Positions 16,418 through 25,202 of a stretch of 64,000 nt of DNA are shown one piece after another. The notes under the pieces were generated by a model. That model was not told the DNA's origin, did no database searches, and worked only from the letters and a program-made list of their open reading frames with translations. The position numbers and the translations under genes were made by a program. How positions within the stretch are numbered: position 1 is the stretch's first letter; the number at the start of each line of letters is the position of its first letter. This DNA is from Gammaproteobacteria bacterium (GTDB lineage Bacteria > Pseudomonadota > Gammaproteobacteria > Ga0077536): positions 1-64,000 of the forward strand of contig JACQWY010000016.1 in the NCBI GenBank assembly GCA_016209015.1. Reading direction: 5' to 3'.

Positions 16418-17404
16418 TCAAATCTCGAACTGGGATGGCGGCTCGGCGTGGCACAGCGCGGCACCGAGCCACGACCGGCCCGCGATCCGCTCGCGCGCGA
16501 GCTCGTGGAAGCCGCGCAGATAAGCGAGCGCCGCGAGCGAGAGCGGCCGCGAGGCCGGATGCACGAACACCCACTCGACGCCGAGTCCCGCAATCGGCGC
16601 CGCGGTGAGCCGCCGCTCGCCGATCGCCTTCCAGGCCGCGCTGTAGGGCAGCACCGTCGAGGCGAGGCCGTCGGCGGCGAGCTCGACCATCACGGCCGTC
16701 GAATTCGATTCCGCGACGATGTTCGCCGGCAGGCGCGCCGCGGCGAGCGCGTTCTCGACGACGAGGCGCAGACTGTTCGGGCGGCGCGTGAGGATCAGCG
16801 GTCCCGCCGCGGCGCGTGCGAGCGACACGGGACGGCGCGGGCTCAAGCGGGCCTGGCGCGGCCCGATGAGGCAGAGCTGCTCGCGGACGAGCGGCGTCGC
16901 CGTGAGGCGCGGCACGGCCATGAGGTCGACGACGATCGCGCAATCGAGCTGACCGTCCTGTACGAGCTTCGTGAGCTCGATGCTGATCCCTTCCTGCACG
17001 TGGAGACTCACCTGCGGCCAGCTCCGGTAGTACTGCGCCATGAGCGGCACGGTCAGGATCTCGCGCAACGACGGCGGCATGCCGACCGCGAGCTCGCCGC
17101 GCGGCACGACCGTCGTGTCCGTCACTTCCGCGCGCATCGCGTCGAGGTCCTTCAACAGCGCGGTCACGCGATCGCGCAGGCGCTCGCCGGCCGCCGTCAG
17201 GGTCACACCGCGATCGAGACGGTTGAACAGCACGACGCCGAGCGCTTCCTCGAGCATGCGGATCTGGCGCGACAGGGCGGACTGCGCGACGTGCAGCACT
17301 TCCGCCGCGCGCGTAAAGCTGTGCAGCTCGGCGACCTCGCGGAAATAGCGGAGCTGGCGCAGGCTCAGGTTCTTCAGCAGCGACGCGGCGTTCTGGGCGG
17401 GCAT
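16418..17404 (-). CDS. LysR-family transcriptional regulator
   Basis: Protein of 328 aa. The N-terminal winged helix-turn-helix (about 14-73) carries LRQLRYFREVAELHSFTRAA and AQSALSRQIRMLEE; the rest is a two-lobed periplasmic-binding-protein-like effector domain. It is encoded upstream of, and on the same strand as, the cyclase/HisD/SDR/amidohydrolase group and divergent from the phosphotransferase gene, so it could regulate both. ATG 17404 is the first methionine that fits the family N-terminus. Confidence 0.9.
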   Translation of the reverse strand: MPAQNAASLLKNLSLRQLRYFREVAELHSFTRAAEVLHVAQSALSRQIRMLEEALGVVLFNRLDRGVTLTAAGERLRDRVTALLKDLDAMRAEVTDTTVVPRGELAVGMPPSLREILTVPLMAQYYRSWPQVSLHVQEGISIELTKLVQDGQLDCAIVVDLMAVPRLTATPLVREQLCLIGPRQARLSPRRPVSLARAAAGPLILTRRPNSLRLVVENALAAARLPANIVAESNSTAVMVELAADGLASTVLPYSAAWKAIGERRLTAAPIAGLGVEWVFVHPASRPLSLAALAYLRGFHELARERIAGRSWLGAALCHAEPPSQFEI

Positions 17405-17528
17405 GCGGACATCCTCGTGTCGGGCGCGGTGATTGTGGCATGTCGCGGACGTCGTGACGCGTGGCAAGCGGCAGCCGTGCACGTTAGTATCCGGCATCGC
17501 CTTTCCCATCGAGCAGCGAGTGCAGCCC

Positions 17529-18605
17529 ATGGCCCGACCGATCCCGATCGTGATGCCGGAAGACGTGACTCCGGCCTGGATGACCGACGTGCTCGCCCGC
17601 CGCGGCCTCGAGGCCGAGGTCGCGCGCATCGACACCGAGCCCGTCGGCACCGGCCAGCTCGGCGAGACCTGCCGCTTCACGCTCGGCTATCGCGGCACGC
17701 CGGATCCGCGCGCGCCGCACGCGCTCGTCGGCAAGTTCCCGTCCGCGAACGCGCTCGCCGCGGAGACCGGCAAGACCATGGGCTTCTATCGCTCCGAAGT
17801 CATGTTCTACCGCGAGCTCGCGCACCGCACCGAAATCCGCACGCCCGAGGTTTATCTCGCCGAGATCGACGAGGGCAACGACTTCGTGCTGATCTTCGAG
17901 GATCTCGCGCCCGCGCAGGCCGGCGACCAGATGCGCGGCTGCACGCCGGAGCAGGCCCGCGCCGCGCTGTCCGAAGCAGCGCTCCTGCACTCGGCGTTCT
18001 GGAACGACGCGGAGCTCATGCGCCAGCCCTGGCTCTACGTGCCCGAGGGCGCGCAGGGCTTCTACACGACGGAGATGATCGAGCGCTCCTGGGATCACGT
18101 GAAGAAGAACTACGGCGGCCGGCTCGCGCCCGAGGTCGTCGCGGTGTGCGAGAAGTATGTGCGCAATCATGCGTACTGGAACCGTCCGCGCCCGCTGCCG
18201 AAATGTTTTTCCCACAACGATTTCAGGCCCGACAACATGCTGTTCGGCAAGCCCGGCGAGCGCGTCGCGGTCGTCGACTGGCAGACCAGCAACTTCCTCG
18301 GCTCCGGCATGGACGTCGCGTACTTCCTCGCCGCGATCTTCGAGCCCGAGGTGCGCCGGGCGAACGAGCGCGCGCTGCTGCGCGGCTACTACGACGAGCT
18401 GGTCGGCCACGGCGTGAGGGACTATTCCTTCGACGCGCTGCTCCGCGACTACGCGCACTACAGCTTCGCGATGATCGCGGTGGCCGTCGCCGCGTTCCTC
18501 ATCGTCAAGCAGACCGACCGCGGCGATCGGCTGTTCCTGCACATGATCACGGGCGCCGCGCTGCAGGCGCTCGACAACGACGCCCTCGACGATCTCCCGG
18601 AGTGA
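17529..18605 (+). CDS. Aminoglycoside phosphotransferase/ecdysteroid-kinase-like enzyme
   Basis: Protein of 358 aa with a protein-kinase-like fold. The catalytic loop is SHNDFRPDNMLF (HxDxxxxN) and the metal-binding aspartate is in VVDWQ, followed by GSGMDVAYFL. Family members phosphorylate small molecules such as acyl substrates, choline or antibiotics; the actual substrate is unknown. ATG 17529 follows GAGCAGCGAG. The next gene, a VOC protein, begins 3 bp after the stop, so the two form an operon divergent from the LysR gene. Confidence 0.88.
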   Translation: MARPIPIVMPEDVTPAWMTDVLARRGLEAEVARIDTEPVGTGQLGETCRFTLGYRGTPDPRAPHALVGKFPSANALAAETGKTMGFYRSEVMFYRELAHRTEIRTPEVYLAEIDEGNDFVLIFEDLAPAQAGDQMRGCTPEQARAALSEAALLHSAFWNDAELMRQPWLYVPEGAQGFYTTEMIERSWDHVKKNYGGRLAPEVVAVCEKYVRNHAYWNRPRPLPKCFSHNDFRPDNMLFGKPGERVAVVDWQTSNFLGSGMDVAYFLAAIFEPEVRRANERALLRGYYDELVGHGVRDYSFDALLRDYAHYSFAMIAVAVAAFLIVKQTDRGDRLFLHMITGAALQALDNDALDDLPE

Positions 18606-18608
18606 GCC

Positions 18609-19298
18609 ATGCGCCTCGCGAAACCCCGTCTCGACATCGGTCTGTTCACGAACCACATCGCGCCGCAGAAAGCGTTCTGGGGCGGGACCGTCGGCCTGCG
18701 CTTCGATCACGAGCTCACGCTCCGCGAGGGCTGGGTGCAGCACCGCTACGACGCGCACGGCTCGGTGATGAAGGTGAACCACTACGTCGAACCGCTCGCG
18801 CCGCTGCCGGCGACCGGCTATCTCGAGGCCGTCGTCGCGAGCGAAGGCGCCGCCGAACGCGCGCTCGCCGATCCCGACGGCAATCGCGTGCGCGTGGTGC
18901 CGCCCGGCACGCGCGGCGTGACCCGTCTCGGCATCGTCGTCGGCACGCCGGATCCCGCGCGGCTCATGCGCTTCTACTGCGAGGCGATGGAGTTCGAACG
19001 CGTGGCCGAGCGGGTCGCGCGCTGCGGGGACACGCTGCTGTTCGTCGAGGACGGCACGGGCGGCAGCGAGACGGAGACGTTCATCGGCCCGGGCTGGCGG
19101 TATCTGACGGTCCAGATCTTCGACGCTGACGAGAGCTGCGCCGCGATCGTCGCGCGCGGCGGCCGGCTCGCGCAGGCGCCGGTGAATTTCCGCGACGTCG
19201 CGCGCTACGGTTTCGTGAAGGATCCGGACGGCAACTGGATCGAAATCTCCGCGCGCACCTCGCTCACGGGGATCCTGCCGGGCGCGAAGCCGGACTGA
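18609..19298 (+). CDS. Two-domain VOC-family (glyoxalase/dioxygenase-like) protein
   Basis: Protein of 229 aa built from two vicinal-oxygen-chelate modules. The first starts DIGLFTNHIAPQKAFWGGTVGL; the second starts RLGIVVGTPDPARLMRFYCEAM and ends DPDGNWIEIS, whose glutamate is the usual last metal ligand. Fold members act as glyoxalases, extradiol dioxygenases or isomerases; no specific reaction can be inferred. It starts 3 bp after the phosphotransferase and its 3' end overlaps the convergent small gene at 19264 by 35 bp. Confidence 0.87.
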   Translation: MRLAKPRLDIGLFTNHIAPQKAFWGGTVGLRFDHELTLREGWVQHRYDAHGSVMKVNHYVEPLAPLPATGYLEAVVASEGAAERALADPDGNRVRVVPPGTRGVTRLGIVVGTPDPARLMRFYCEAMEFERVAERVARCGDTLLFVEDGTGGSETETFIGPGWRYLTVQIFDADESCAAIVARGGRLAQAPVNFRDVARYGFVKDPDGNWIEISARTSLTGILPGAKPD

Positions 19299-19575
19299 GG
19301 CCGCGCAGCGACTCGACGGTGCCGACGGCGATCGCGATGTTGTGCCGGAAATCCGGATCCGTGAGCCAGAACGCGATTTGCGCCGGCGAGAACGAACGTT
19401 CGAACACCCGCTCGCGATCGCGCCAGACCTGCAGTCGCACACGCTCGCCGCGCTCGCCGGGCGGGCGCTCCACGGTCCACCGGATCCCGCGGCGCTCGAT
19501 CGCCCCGCCGTTCGCCTCGACGCCGGCGATGATCGCGTCCTGGAACTCCTGCAGGTTCTCGAGCAACCCGTTCAT
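19264..19575 (-). CDS. Small unknown protein, paralogue A
   Basis: Protein of 103 aa with no signal peptide. Recognisable blocks are LLENLQEFQDAIIAGVEANGG, RWTVERP, RVRLQVWRDRERVFE and a C-terminal helix containing AIAVGTVESLRGL. It aligns along its length with the neighbour at 19678-19995: RLQVWRDRERVFE against RLQVRRNGRRVFE, FWLTDP against SWLVNP. The two are tandem duplicates of one unrecognised family. The fold looks like helix, beta hairpin, helix. The function is unknown. The 3' end overlaps the convergent VOC gene. Confidence 0.7.
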   Translation of the reverse strand: MNGLLENLQEFQDAIIAGVEANGGAIERRGIRWTVERPPGERGERVRLQVWRDRERVFERSFSPAQIAFWLTDPDFRHNIAIAVGTVESLRGLSPASRPAGSP

Positions 19576-19677
19576 CGCGCACCTCCGGCGAGCGTAGGGT
19601 CTTTCCGTCGATTCTCACTGCGACCCGCGTAGGCGGCTGTCGGAGCGCGTGCGGTTCCGCTGTCGGCGGGCGCCGAC

Positions 19678-19995
19678 TCAGGCCGCCGAGCCGCCGGTCG
19701 GAAACGGCTGGCCGCCGCTCCGGCGCAGCGCCGCGATGAGACCGATCGCGGCGCGGATGCGTTCGACGCAGCGCGGGTTCACGAGCCAGGAATCGATCTC
19801 CTCGCGCGTGAAGGTATTCTCGAAGACGCGCCGGCCGTTGCGGCGCACCTGCAGACGAATGCGTTCGCGGCCGCCGAGCGGCGAGGCATCGACGATCCAG
19901 CGCAGCTCGCGCGGGTCGATTTCGCCGCCGTGGCGCCGCACGCCGCGTATCACCGCTTCCTGGATCGTCAGCAAGCTGCGCAGCAATTCCTGCAT
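19678..19995 (-). CDS. Small unknown protein, paralogue B
   Basis: Protein of 105 aa starting MQELLRSLLTIQEAVIRGVR at ATG 19995. It is homologous to the gene at 19264-19575 (roughly one third identical by eye) with the same helix-beta-helix layout, including GGEID, RIRLQVRRNGRRVFENTF, WLVNP and AIGLIAALRR. The gap between the paralogues is 102 bp and both are on the minus strand, so they may be co-transcribed. There are no cysteines, signal peptide or membrane segments. The function is unknown. Confidence 0.7.
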   Translation of the reverse strand: MQELLRSLLTIQEAVIRGVRRHGGEIDPRELRWIVDASPLGGRERIRLQVRRNGRRVFENTFTREEIDSWLVNPRCVERIRAAIGLIAALRRSGGQPFPTGGSAA

Positions 19996-20326
19996 GAGTC
20001 CTCCGCGCCTCCGCCCCGACACCGCGCCGGGCGTTGCGGAATTGTCCGGCGCCGCCGTCCTGTGCACGTATAGGCGCTGCGGTCCTCCCGGTGTCGGACG
20101 GGCGGACCGGGACGCCTCGGATACTGGAAGGACCATGACGCCGGATGGCAGGGCGGGCGCGGACGTTCGCTGACGCCGTGAGCTTCGCGAGCTCCGTCCC
20201 CGAGCGGAGCCGGTTCCAGCACGGCCATTACGCCATGCCGATCGTCCGCCGGGTCGCCGGCGCGCCGCGTTACGCGACGAGCTGCTGGAATTGAGCGGGA
20301 CGCGGACAAATTTCGGGGACACGACA

Positions 20327-20401
20327 CTCGATTTCGGGGACACGACACTTGATTCCGACGCACAGGTCTCGTGCCATACGAAATTAAGTGTCGTGTCCCC
20401 T
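20327..20401. repeat. Stem-loop with GGGGACACGACACTT arms
   Basis: GGGGACACGACACTT at 20336 pairs with AAGTGTCGTGTCCCC at 20386-20400 around a ~35-nt loop. A near-identical copy, differing at a few loop bases, is at 20833-20893. It lies in a 1073-bp stretch (19996-21068) in which I see no gene on either strand. Such TGTCGTGTCCCC sequences often accompany REP-associated tyrosine transposases, but none is present here. Confidence 0.85.
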
Positions 20402-20685
20402 TGATTTTCCCGATGCATTCCGCCGTGCTGCTTCCCTGTCGCCTTCGCGCAGGCGAGGGCCCAGTCGGTGACCCATGGCAGGCGCAGTGAACCTCGGGCT
20501 TTCGAGGACGCCGCGCCGCGCGGGTAATCTGCACTCGCCCCGCGGTTCGACCTCGGCGCCGGGGCTGAACGACTGGGCCCTCGCCTGCGCGAGGGCGACG
20601 TCTGAAGAAGGCCACTTCTGCCTGCCGGTGAATCGTGCCCCGCAGTTCGGAGGAGAACCAAAAAAAGCGAGCCGTCTGGGCCCGC

Positions 20686-20901
20686 TTCGAGGTCTTCCAC
20701 TGCAGCATCGGAAAATTTCGGGGACACATGACTTGATTTTGGAGACGCGTTGCCCTTGCGAGGCAATCAATCGCGACTCAAGTCATGTGCCCCCGAAATT
20801 CCAAATTTCAGTGTCGTGTCCCCGTAATTTTCACGACACTTGATTCCGACGCACCGGTCTCGTGCCACACGAAATCAAGTGTCGTGTCCCCGTAATTTTA
20901 A
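20686..20901. repeat. Second cluster of GTGTCCCC stem-loops
   Basis: One hairpin pairs TTCGGGGACACATGACTTGA (20718 onward) with CAAGTCATGTGCCCCCGAA near 20779-20797. It is followed by a copy of the 20336 stem-loop at 20833-20893. The flanking GGTCTTCC[A/C]CTGCAGCATCG occurs both at 20691 and at 20901, framing the cluster as a direct repeat. Positions 20402-20685 contain no recognisable gene. Confidence 0.8.
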
Positions 20902-21068
20902 GGTCTTCCCCTGCAGCATCGACCCGGCGCGTCACAGGGAGGGACCGGGCGCAGGGCCCCGGGTCGAGCGCAGTCCAGTCCGGTGCCGGAGCGCGGGCTG
21001 GACGGATTTGTGATCGTTTCGTCGCGGGAACGCGGGTCGACCGCGACATCCGCGTCCGGTTCCGCGGC

Positions 21069-21503
21069 TCAGCTCTCGAACGCGAGCACGAGCACGCCCG
21101 CCGCGACGAGCGCGATGCCGAGCCATTCGCGCGGCACGGGGCGCTCGCCGAGGAACGTGAAGGCGAACAGCGCGACGAGCACGAGGCTGAACTTGTCGAC
21201 GGGCGCGACCTTCGAGGCCGGCCCGAGCTGCAGCGCGCGGAAGTAGCAGACCCACGAGGCACCCGTCGCGAGCGCGGAGAGCGCGAGGAAGGCCCAGGTC
21301 TTCGCGGCGAGCGCGAACGGGTTGCTCCACTTGCCCGCGTACCACACGAAACCGCCGAGCACGAAGACGACGATGACGGTGCGGACCAGCGTCGCGAGAT
21401 CGGAATCGACGCCGCGGATGCCGACTTTCGCGAAGACAGCGGTCAAGGCCGCGAAGACCGCGGACAGCGCCGCCCACAGGAACCAGCCGTTCGTGCCCGT
21501 CAT
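21069..21503 (-). CDS. Single-domain EamA-family transporter
   Basis: Protein of 144 aa with about five transmembrane helices and one EamA domain: WFLWAALSAVFAALTAVFAKVG at the start, ALSALATGASWVCYFRALQLG centrally, and a last helix LGIALVAAGVLVLAF. Classical EamA exporters have two such repeats (~300 aa); these half-size members work as dimers, like small multidrug resistance proteins. Substrate unknown. ATG 21503 fits the family start. It is divergent from the transglutaminase/DUF2126 gene. Confidence 0.88.
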   Translation of the reverse strand: MTGTNGWFLWAALSAVFAALTAVFAKVGIRGVDSDLATLVRTVIVVFVLGGFVWYAGKWSNPFALAAKTWAFLALSALATGASWVCYFRALQLGPASKVAPVDKFSLVLVALFAFTFLGERPVPREWLGIALVAAGVLVLAFES

Positions 21504-21684
21504 GATGTGCTCCGCCCCGGATTGCGACCGGTGCCAGTATTCACGGGGCAGCGCCGCGAAGGAAGCGGGCGCGCCCCGCCGGCGAGGCGTGCGGGCCCGC
21601 CGCTCACATGGCATCCTTGTTGCTGTCTTTCCGGCGCGTGCCGGGGAGCGCACGCGCCGAGTCATCATCCCCTGGAGTATCCGA

Positions 21685-24600
21685 GTGGCCATTCACGTCG
21701 CGCTCAATCACCTCACGCGCTATCGCTACGATCGTCCCGTGTCCCTCTCGCCCCAGATCGTGCGGCTGCGGCCCGCGCCGCATTGCCGGGCGCGCATCCT
21801 CGCCTATTCGCAGCGCGTGACGCCGGCCGGGCACTTCATCAACTGGCAGCAGGATCCCTTCAGCAATTACGTCGCCCGGCTCGTGTTCCCGGAGCCGACG
21901 ACGGAGCTCGAGATCGTCGTCGATCTCGTCGCCGAGATGGCGGTGCTGAATCCCTTCGATTTCTTTCTCGAGCCGGCGGCCGAGCGCTTCCCGTTCGCCT
22001 ACGAGCCCACCCTGGCGCACGAGCTCGCACCGTATCTGGTCAAGGAGCGCCTGACGCCCCGATTTGCGGCACTGCTCGCGGGCATCGACACGCGCGAGCG
22101 CGGTACTTCGGACTTTCTCGTGGATCTCAACCAGCGCCTCGAGCGCGCGATCACCTACGTCATCCGCATGGAGCCCGGCGTGCAGACGCCCGAGGAGACG
22201 CTGACGCTGGAATCGGGCTCGTGCCGCGATTCGGCCTGGCTGCTCGTGCAGATCCTGCGGCATCTCGGCCTCGCCGCGCGCTTCGTCTCCGGTTATCTCA
22301 TCCAGCTCACGCCGGACGTCAAAGCGCTGGACGGTCCGTCGGGACCGAGCGAGGACTTCACGGATCTGCACGCCTGGTGCGAGGTCTACCTGCCGGGCGC
22401 GGGCTGGATCGGCCTCGATCCGACCTCGGGCCTGCTCGCGGGCGAAGGCCACATCCCGCTCGCCTGCACGCCGGACCCGACGGGCGCGGCGCCGATCACG
22501 GGTGCCGTCGACGAGTGCGAGACGACGTTCAGCCATCACATGGAAGTGCGGCGCGTCTACGAAGCGCCGCGCGTGACGAAGCCTTATCGCGACGATCAGT
22601 GGGCGGCGATCCTCGCGCTCGGCGCGCGCGTCGATCGCGCGCTCGAGGCGGGCGACGTGCGCCTCACCATGGGCGGCGAGCCGACGTTCGTCGCGGTCGA
22701 CGATCGCGACGGCGCGGAATGGAACACGGCGGCGTTCGGCCCGACGAAGCGCGAGTACGGCATCGAGCTCGTCGGCCGGCTGCGCGACCACTATGCCGAG
22801 GGCGGCTTCCTGCATTTCGGCCAGGGCAAGTGGTATCCGGGCGAGCAGCTCCCGCGCTGGGCGCTGTCCTGCTACTGGCGCGCCGACGGCGAACCCGCGT
22901 GGCAGGATCCGCAGCTCTTCGCCGACGAGCGCCTGCCGGGCCGTCACACGGCGGCCGAGGCCGAGCGCTTCATCACCACGCTCTCGAGGCGCCTCGGCCT
23001 CGATCCGAAATACGTGACGCCGGGCTTCGAGGACGTCTGGTATTACCTGTGGCGCGAGCGCCGCCTGCCGGGCAACGTCGATCCCTTCGACTCGCGGGTC
23101 GACGACGAGCTGGAGCGCGCGAGCCTGCGCCGCGTCTTCGCGCAGGGGCTGAAGACGACCGTCGGCTACCTGCTGCCGCTGCGCCGCGCGGAAGAAGCCG
23201 TGGCGGGCGCGCCGCGCTGGGCGACGGGTTCCTGGTTCCTGCGCGACGAGCGCCTGTATCTCATGCCGGGCGATTCGCCGATGGGTTATCGCCTGCCGCT
23301 CGATTCGCTGCCCTGGACCTCGGCGACGGACTATCCCTATCACCTCGATCGCGATCCCTTCGCGCCGCGGCCCGGGCTGCCGCTCTACGCGCGGCTCGCG
23401 CAGCAATATCAGGGCATGCCGCCCGAGGTGCCCGAGGCGGCGCCGCACGCGCGGCAGGGCTGGCCCGGCGGCCGCGATGCCGCGCACGCGCGGCGCGGTG
23501 AAGGCGCGGCGGACGAGGCGACGGATCGCGTACCCGGGCGCTTCGAATCCGCGGCCTGGGTCACGCGCACCGCGCTCTGCGTCGAACCGCGCAACGGCTA
23601 CCTGTACGTCTTCATGCCGCCGCTCACCGCGCTCGAGGACTATCTCGAGCTGCTGACGCAAGTCGAGGCGACGGCCGCCGCGCTCGGCCTGCCGATCGTG
23701 CTCGAAGGCTACCCGCCGCCGCGCGATCCGCGCCTGAAGGTTCTGCAGGTCACGCCCGATCCCGGCGTCATCGAGGTCAACATCCATCCGAGCGCGAATT
23801 TCGAGGAGCTCGTCGAGCACACCGAGTTCCTCTACGACGCGGCGCACCTCTCGCGCCTGTCGAGCGAGAAATTCATGCTCGACGGCCGCCACACCGGCAC
23901 GGGCGGCGGCAATCACTTCGTGCTCGGCGGCGCGACGCCCGCCGACAGTCCGTTCCTGCGCCGGCCCGATCTGCTCGCGAGCCTCATCGGCTACTGGCAC
24001 AACCATCCTTCGCTGTCGTATCTCTTCTCGGGGCTGTTCATCGGCCCGACGAGCCAGGCGCCGCGCCTCGACGAGGCGCGCAACGATCAGGTCTACGAGA
24101 TCGAGGTCGCGTTCGAGGAGCTGCGGCGCCAGTGCCGCAATTACGGCGGTGACGTGCCGCCCTGGCTCGTCGACCGCGTGCTGCGCAATCTGCTCGTCGA
24201 CGTCACCGGCAACACCCACCGCGCGGAGTTCTGCATCGACAAGCTCTATGCGCCGGAGACTGCGACGGGGCGCCTCGGCCTGCTCGAGCTCCGCGCCTTC
24301 GAGATGCCGCCGCACGCGCGCATGAGCCTCGTGCAGCAGCTCCTCCTGCGTTCGCTCGTCGCGCGCTTCTGGAACGATCCCTACACCGCGAAGCTCTCGC
24401 GCTGGGGCACGAGCCTGCACGATCGCTTCATGCTGCCGACGTTCGTGAAGCAGGATTTCGAGGACGTGATCGAGGAGCTCGAGCACGCGGGATACGGCTT
24501 CGATCCCGCCTGGTTCGCACCGCACTTCGAATTCCGCTTCCCGCTCTACGGCGAGGCCGAGGCGCGCGGCATCGGGCTCACGCTCCGCGGCGCGCTCGAG

Positions 24601-25086
24601 CCCTGGCACGTGCTCGGCGAGGAACCGTCGGCGGGCGGCATGGTGCGCTACGTCGATTCCTCGGTGGAGCGCCTGGAAGTGAAAGTGAGCGGGCTGAACG
24701 ACCGCCGCCACGTCGTGACCGTGAACGGCCGGCCGCTGCCGCTGCAACCGACCGGGACGGCGGGCGAATACGCCTGCGGCGTGCGCTACCGCGCCTGGCA
24801 GCCGCCGTCCTGCCTGCATCCGACGCTCGGCGTCGACGTGCCGCTCGTGTTCGACATCGTCGACACCTGGATGAGCCGCGCGCTCGGCGGCTGCCAGTAT
24901 CACGTCGCGCATCCCGGCGGGCGCAATTACGTGACGTTCCCGGTCAATGCCTACGAGGCGGAGAGCCGGCGCCTCGCGCGCTTCTTCGCGTTCGGGCATT
25001 CGCCGGGCACGCGCACCGCCGACGAGGCCGTGCCGAGCCGCGAGCTGCCGTTCACGCTCGATCTGCGCCACGCGACGGGCGGGTGA
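21685..25086 (+). CDS. Transglutaminase-like + DUF2126 protein
   Basis: Protein of 1133 aa. An N-terminal bacterial transglutaminase module (about 1-290) has an intact Cys-His-Asp triad: C180 in ESGSCRDS, H229 in DLHAWCEV and D245 in GLDPTSG. The large remainder matches DUF2126 (COG4196), with TMGGEPTFV, LHFGQGKWYPGEQLPRW and HTGTGGGNHF. In genomes this protein accompanies circularly permuted ATP-grasp and alpha-E proteins in a predicted peptide/amide-forming system. GTG 21685 is chosen because CTGGAGT lies at ribosome-binding distance and homology begins directly after it. It is the first gene of a three-gene operon. Confidence 0.9.
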   Translation: MAIHVALNHLTRYRYDRPVSLSPQIVRLRPAPHCRARILAYSQRVTPAGHFINWQQDPFSNYVARLVFPEPTTELEIVVDLVAEMAVLNPFDFFLEPAAERFPFAYEPTLAHELAPYLVKERLTPRFAALLAGIDTRERGTSDFLVDLNQRLERAITYVIRMEPGVQTPEETLTLESGSCRDSAWLLVQILRHLGLAARFVSGYLIQLTPDVKALDGPSGPSEDFTDLHAWCEVYLPGAGWIGLDPTSGLLAGEGHIPLACTPDPTGAAPITGAVDECETTFSHHMEVRRVYEAPRVTKPYRDDQWAAILALGARVDRALEAGDVRLTMGGEPTFVAVDDRDGAEWNTAAFGPTKREYGIELVGRLRDHYAEGGFLHFGQGKWYPGEQLPRWALSCYWRADGEPAWQDPQLFADERLPGRHTAAEAERFITTLSRRLGLDPKYVTPGFEDVWYYLWRERRLPGNVDPFDSRVDDELERASLRRVFAQGLKTTVGYLLPLRRAEEAVAGAPRWATGSWFLRDERLYLMPGDSPMGYRLPLDSLPWTSATDYPYHLDRDPFAPRPGLPLYARLAQQYQGMPPEVPEAAPHARQGWPGGRDAAHARRGEGAADEATDRVPGRFESAAWVTRTALCVEPRNGYLYVFMPPLTALEDYLELLTQVEATAAALGLPIVLEGYPPPRDPRLKVLQVTPDPGVIEVNIHPSANFEELVEHTEFLYDAAHLSRLSSEKFMLDGRHTGTGGGNHFVLGGATPADSPFLRRPDLLASLIGYWHNHPSLSYLFSGLFIGPTSQAPRLDEARNDQVYEIEVAFEELRRQCRNYGGDVPPWLVDRVLRNLLVDVTGNTHRAEFCIDKLYAPETATGRLGLLELRAFEMPPHARMSLVQQLLLRSLVARFWNDPYTAKLSRWGTSLHDRFMLPTFVKQDFEDVIEELEHAGYGFDPAWFAPHFEFRFPLYGEAEARGIGLTLRGALEPWHVLGEEPSAGGMVRYVDSSVERLEVKVSGLNDRRHVVTVNGRPLPLQPTGTAGEYACGVRYRAWQPPSCLHPTLGVDVPLVFDIVDTWMSRALGGCQYHVAHPGGRNYVTFPVNAYEAESRRLARFFAFGHSPGTRTADEAVPSRELPFTLDLRHATGG

Positions 25087-25202
25087 CCGTCGCCCCGGTT
25101 GTGGAATTTCGTGAGCGCGGCCGTCCCGCGCGGCGGCACGCGGTATCGTCCTGCTAACATGAGCGACCGGCACGCCCTCTCGCGCATGCCGAGGTGAGTC
25201 CG

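Noticed and set aside
20384-20770. A possible transposase or other gene in the 20-21 kb gap
   Set aside because: The open frames consist largely of palindromic repeat sequence and match no transposase motif.
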